Assembly: GCA_016712345.1 (NCBI GenBank)
Contig: JADJRH010000011.1
Location: 744,001-808,000, forward strand
Source: Polyangiaceae bacterium
GTDB taxonomy: Bacteria > Myxococcota_A > Polyangia > Polyangiales > Polyangiaceae
Reading direction: 5' to 3'
Length of the DNA: 64,000 nt
The notes below the pieces were generated by a model. It ran no database searches, was not told the origin of the DNA, and was given only the letters and a program-made list of their open reading frames with translations. Made by a program: the position numbers and the translations under genes. Shown piece after piece: positions 63,031-64,000 of this stretch (its first letter is position 1; each line of letters opens with the position of its first letter).

Positions 63031-64000
63031 TCAACTCCGGCGACGTTTGCGAAGCGCCGCCAAGAGGCCGACCAAACCGAGGGCGGCAAACGGGGCGGTG
63101 CTATCCACCGGGCGGCTGGAAGTGTTGCACCCTCCGTCGTCGTCGCCGTTCGACCCGCCGCCGTTTCCAGATCCGCCGCTCCCGTCGCCGCAGGGATCGG
63201 GCGGGCATTCAGGCGGAGAACCCACGGTGTTACTCGCGACAAGGTAGCTATACACCCAATCCTGATTGACCGAAGCGCCCAGCGTCAGATCGGTGGCGAG
63301 AGCGGGCCGAGAAAGTTGACCCATCATCCTTGTCACAAAGAAGCCGTCTTCCGGAGATAAATACCCATATAATGCGGCGCGATCGGCTTCCATGTTTTGC
63401 TGGGCATTCATTCCGTCGGCGTCGGCGTAAGACTCAAGACCCGCATCATATTCAAGCGAGTAGAACATCCACTGGTCCGACGGCATGGCGTATTCAGTTA
63501 ACCATCCAAACCCGTTGGAGGCAGTAAACTTGGCATCGCGCAAGCTGCTGTAGTTGCTCTTTTGAGCGGTCCAATCCCAGTAGAGTTCGTCCTCAGAAAT
63601 GGTAAAGTGAGGGAAGTTGGAAGGTTCATACCTTCCATCTCCAAACACCCAAAGGATGATCGGGGTTACCTCGCCGGTGCCGGCAGCCACCATTCTGAGA
63701 GGCAGTGCGGGTGCCGCGCCGGGGGTGGTAATGCGCACCGGTTTCATGGAGTTGACTCCCTGTCCGGGCACCAGTTTCAACGCCAAGAAGTTGAAGCTTT
63801 CAGAAACGTAACTGTCAATGACGGGTTCAATGTCGGGAGGAATGTTATACCCGTGGGAGGTGAGCCAGTTGGTTAGCGCGGCCGGATCGCTTGCCTGAAG
63901 TTGAACCGTTTCCTACGGGCCTACCACTTCCTGATCCAGCACTGTCACTCCACCGCCGCCGCCACCGCCGACACCGGCACCGGCTCCACCGCCGCCGTCG
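63031..64000 (-). pseudogene. DUF2330 protein with MYXO-CTERM-like tail, interrupted by an in-frame TAG
   Basis: Reading in from the right edge gives a Gly-rich loop, then VTVLDQEVVGP, a TAG stop at 63915-63913, and then ETVQLQ and the rest of a DUF2330 protein through ALKLVPGQGV, ITTPGAAPALPLRMVAAG and ILWVFGDGRYEPSNFP. As I recall the family, Tyr follows VVGP, so TAC to TAG is the simplest change. The C-terminus has a Gly/Asp-rich linker, GCNTSSRP, a hydrophobic stretch and KRRRS, the MYXO-CTERM layout that sorts proteins to the cell surface in Myxococcota. The N-terminus lies outside the window. A TTG at 63786 could restart translation but would lose the conserved part. Confidence 0.8.

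Noticed and set aside
63913..63915. Pyrrolysine or other recoding at the TAG
   Set aside because: No pyl genes, no downstream signal, and Tyr is the expected residue; mutation or error is simpler.
1..64000. TGTCAG/CTGACA as a third over-represented motif
   Set aside because: A rough count of about 35 is close to the roughly 30 expected for a 6-mer on both strands.

Overview
The window looks like chromosome of a myxobacterium (phylum Myxococcota, most likely Polyangia). The DNA is moderately GC-rich. It carries many lipoproteins in which the lipobox is followed by Gly/Ser/Thr-rich linkers. It also has a DUF2330 protein with a MYXO-CTERM-like C-terminus (Cys, hydrophobic stretch, Arg/Lys cluster), a Ser/Thr kinase, PilZ and MoxR genes. 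Genus and species cannot be named from the sequence. I saw no rRNA, tRNA, CRISPR array or insertion sequence.

Layout. 1-4.5 kb: minus-strand lipoproteins (one with a zinc-peptidase motif that runs off the left edge) and a PilZ protein. 4.6-11.6 kb: a coupled plus-strand operon of DUF58 protein, membrane transglutaminase, MoxR ATPase and TPR protein. 11.65-11.85 kb: a 37-bp tandem repeat array built on the palindrome GTGTACAC. 11.8-14.2 kb: three Cys-rich lipoproteins. 14.4-19.7 kb: a xanthine-dehydrogenase-family molybdenum hydroxylase (three subunits) preceded by its XdhC and MocA-type maturation genes. 20-29.5 kb: a CBS-domain protein, a metalloprotease resembling a contractile-injection-system effector, and large lipoproteins including a DUF3160 protein and a PHB-depolymerase-like esterase. 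29.8-38 kb: a compact operon for the central steps of anaerobic benzoyl-CoA degradation (had, oah, dch, bcrCBAD) plus a GNAT acetyltransferase. 38-42 kb: a Ser/Thr kinase paired with a GYF_2/trypsin-like membrane protease. 42.1-42.8 kb: one more lipoprotein.

42.9-60.4 kb holds the most unusual locus: a single, almost entirely overlapping eight-gene minus-strand operon. Its first half is a Dlt-like acyl relay: an SGNH protein, an MBOAT acyltransferase, a stand-alone acyl carrier protein and an acetoacetyl-CoA-synthetase-type ligase. Its second half is an NRPS-PKS hybrid with an embedded aminotransferase (degenerate C-A-PCP-KS-AT-ACP-AMT), a C-A-PCP NRPS, and two alpha/beta hydrolases of the exosortase-A-associated type, one of them frameshifted in this sequence. 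A TylF-type methyltransferase and a polysaccharide flippase lie next to it. A-domain specificity residues suggest threonine and glycine, so I infer a small 3,4-diamino-5-hydroxyhexanoyl-glycine-type product. Context suggests it may be an acyl decoration of a surface glycan rather than a freely secreted peptide.

Two short motifs, GTGTACAC and GGGTAGA, are far commoner than base composition predicts across the whole window. At the right edge a DUF2330 gene carries an in-frame amber codon.
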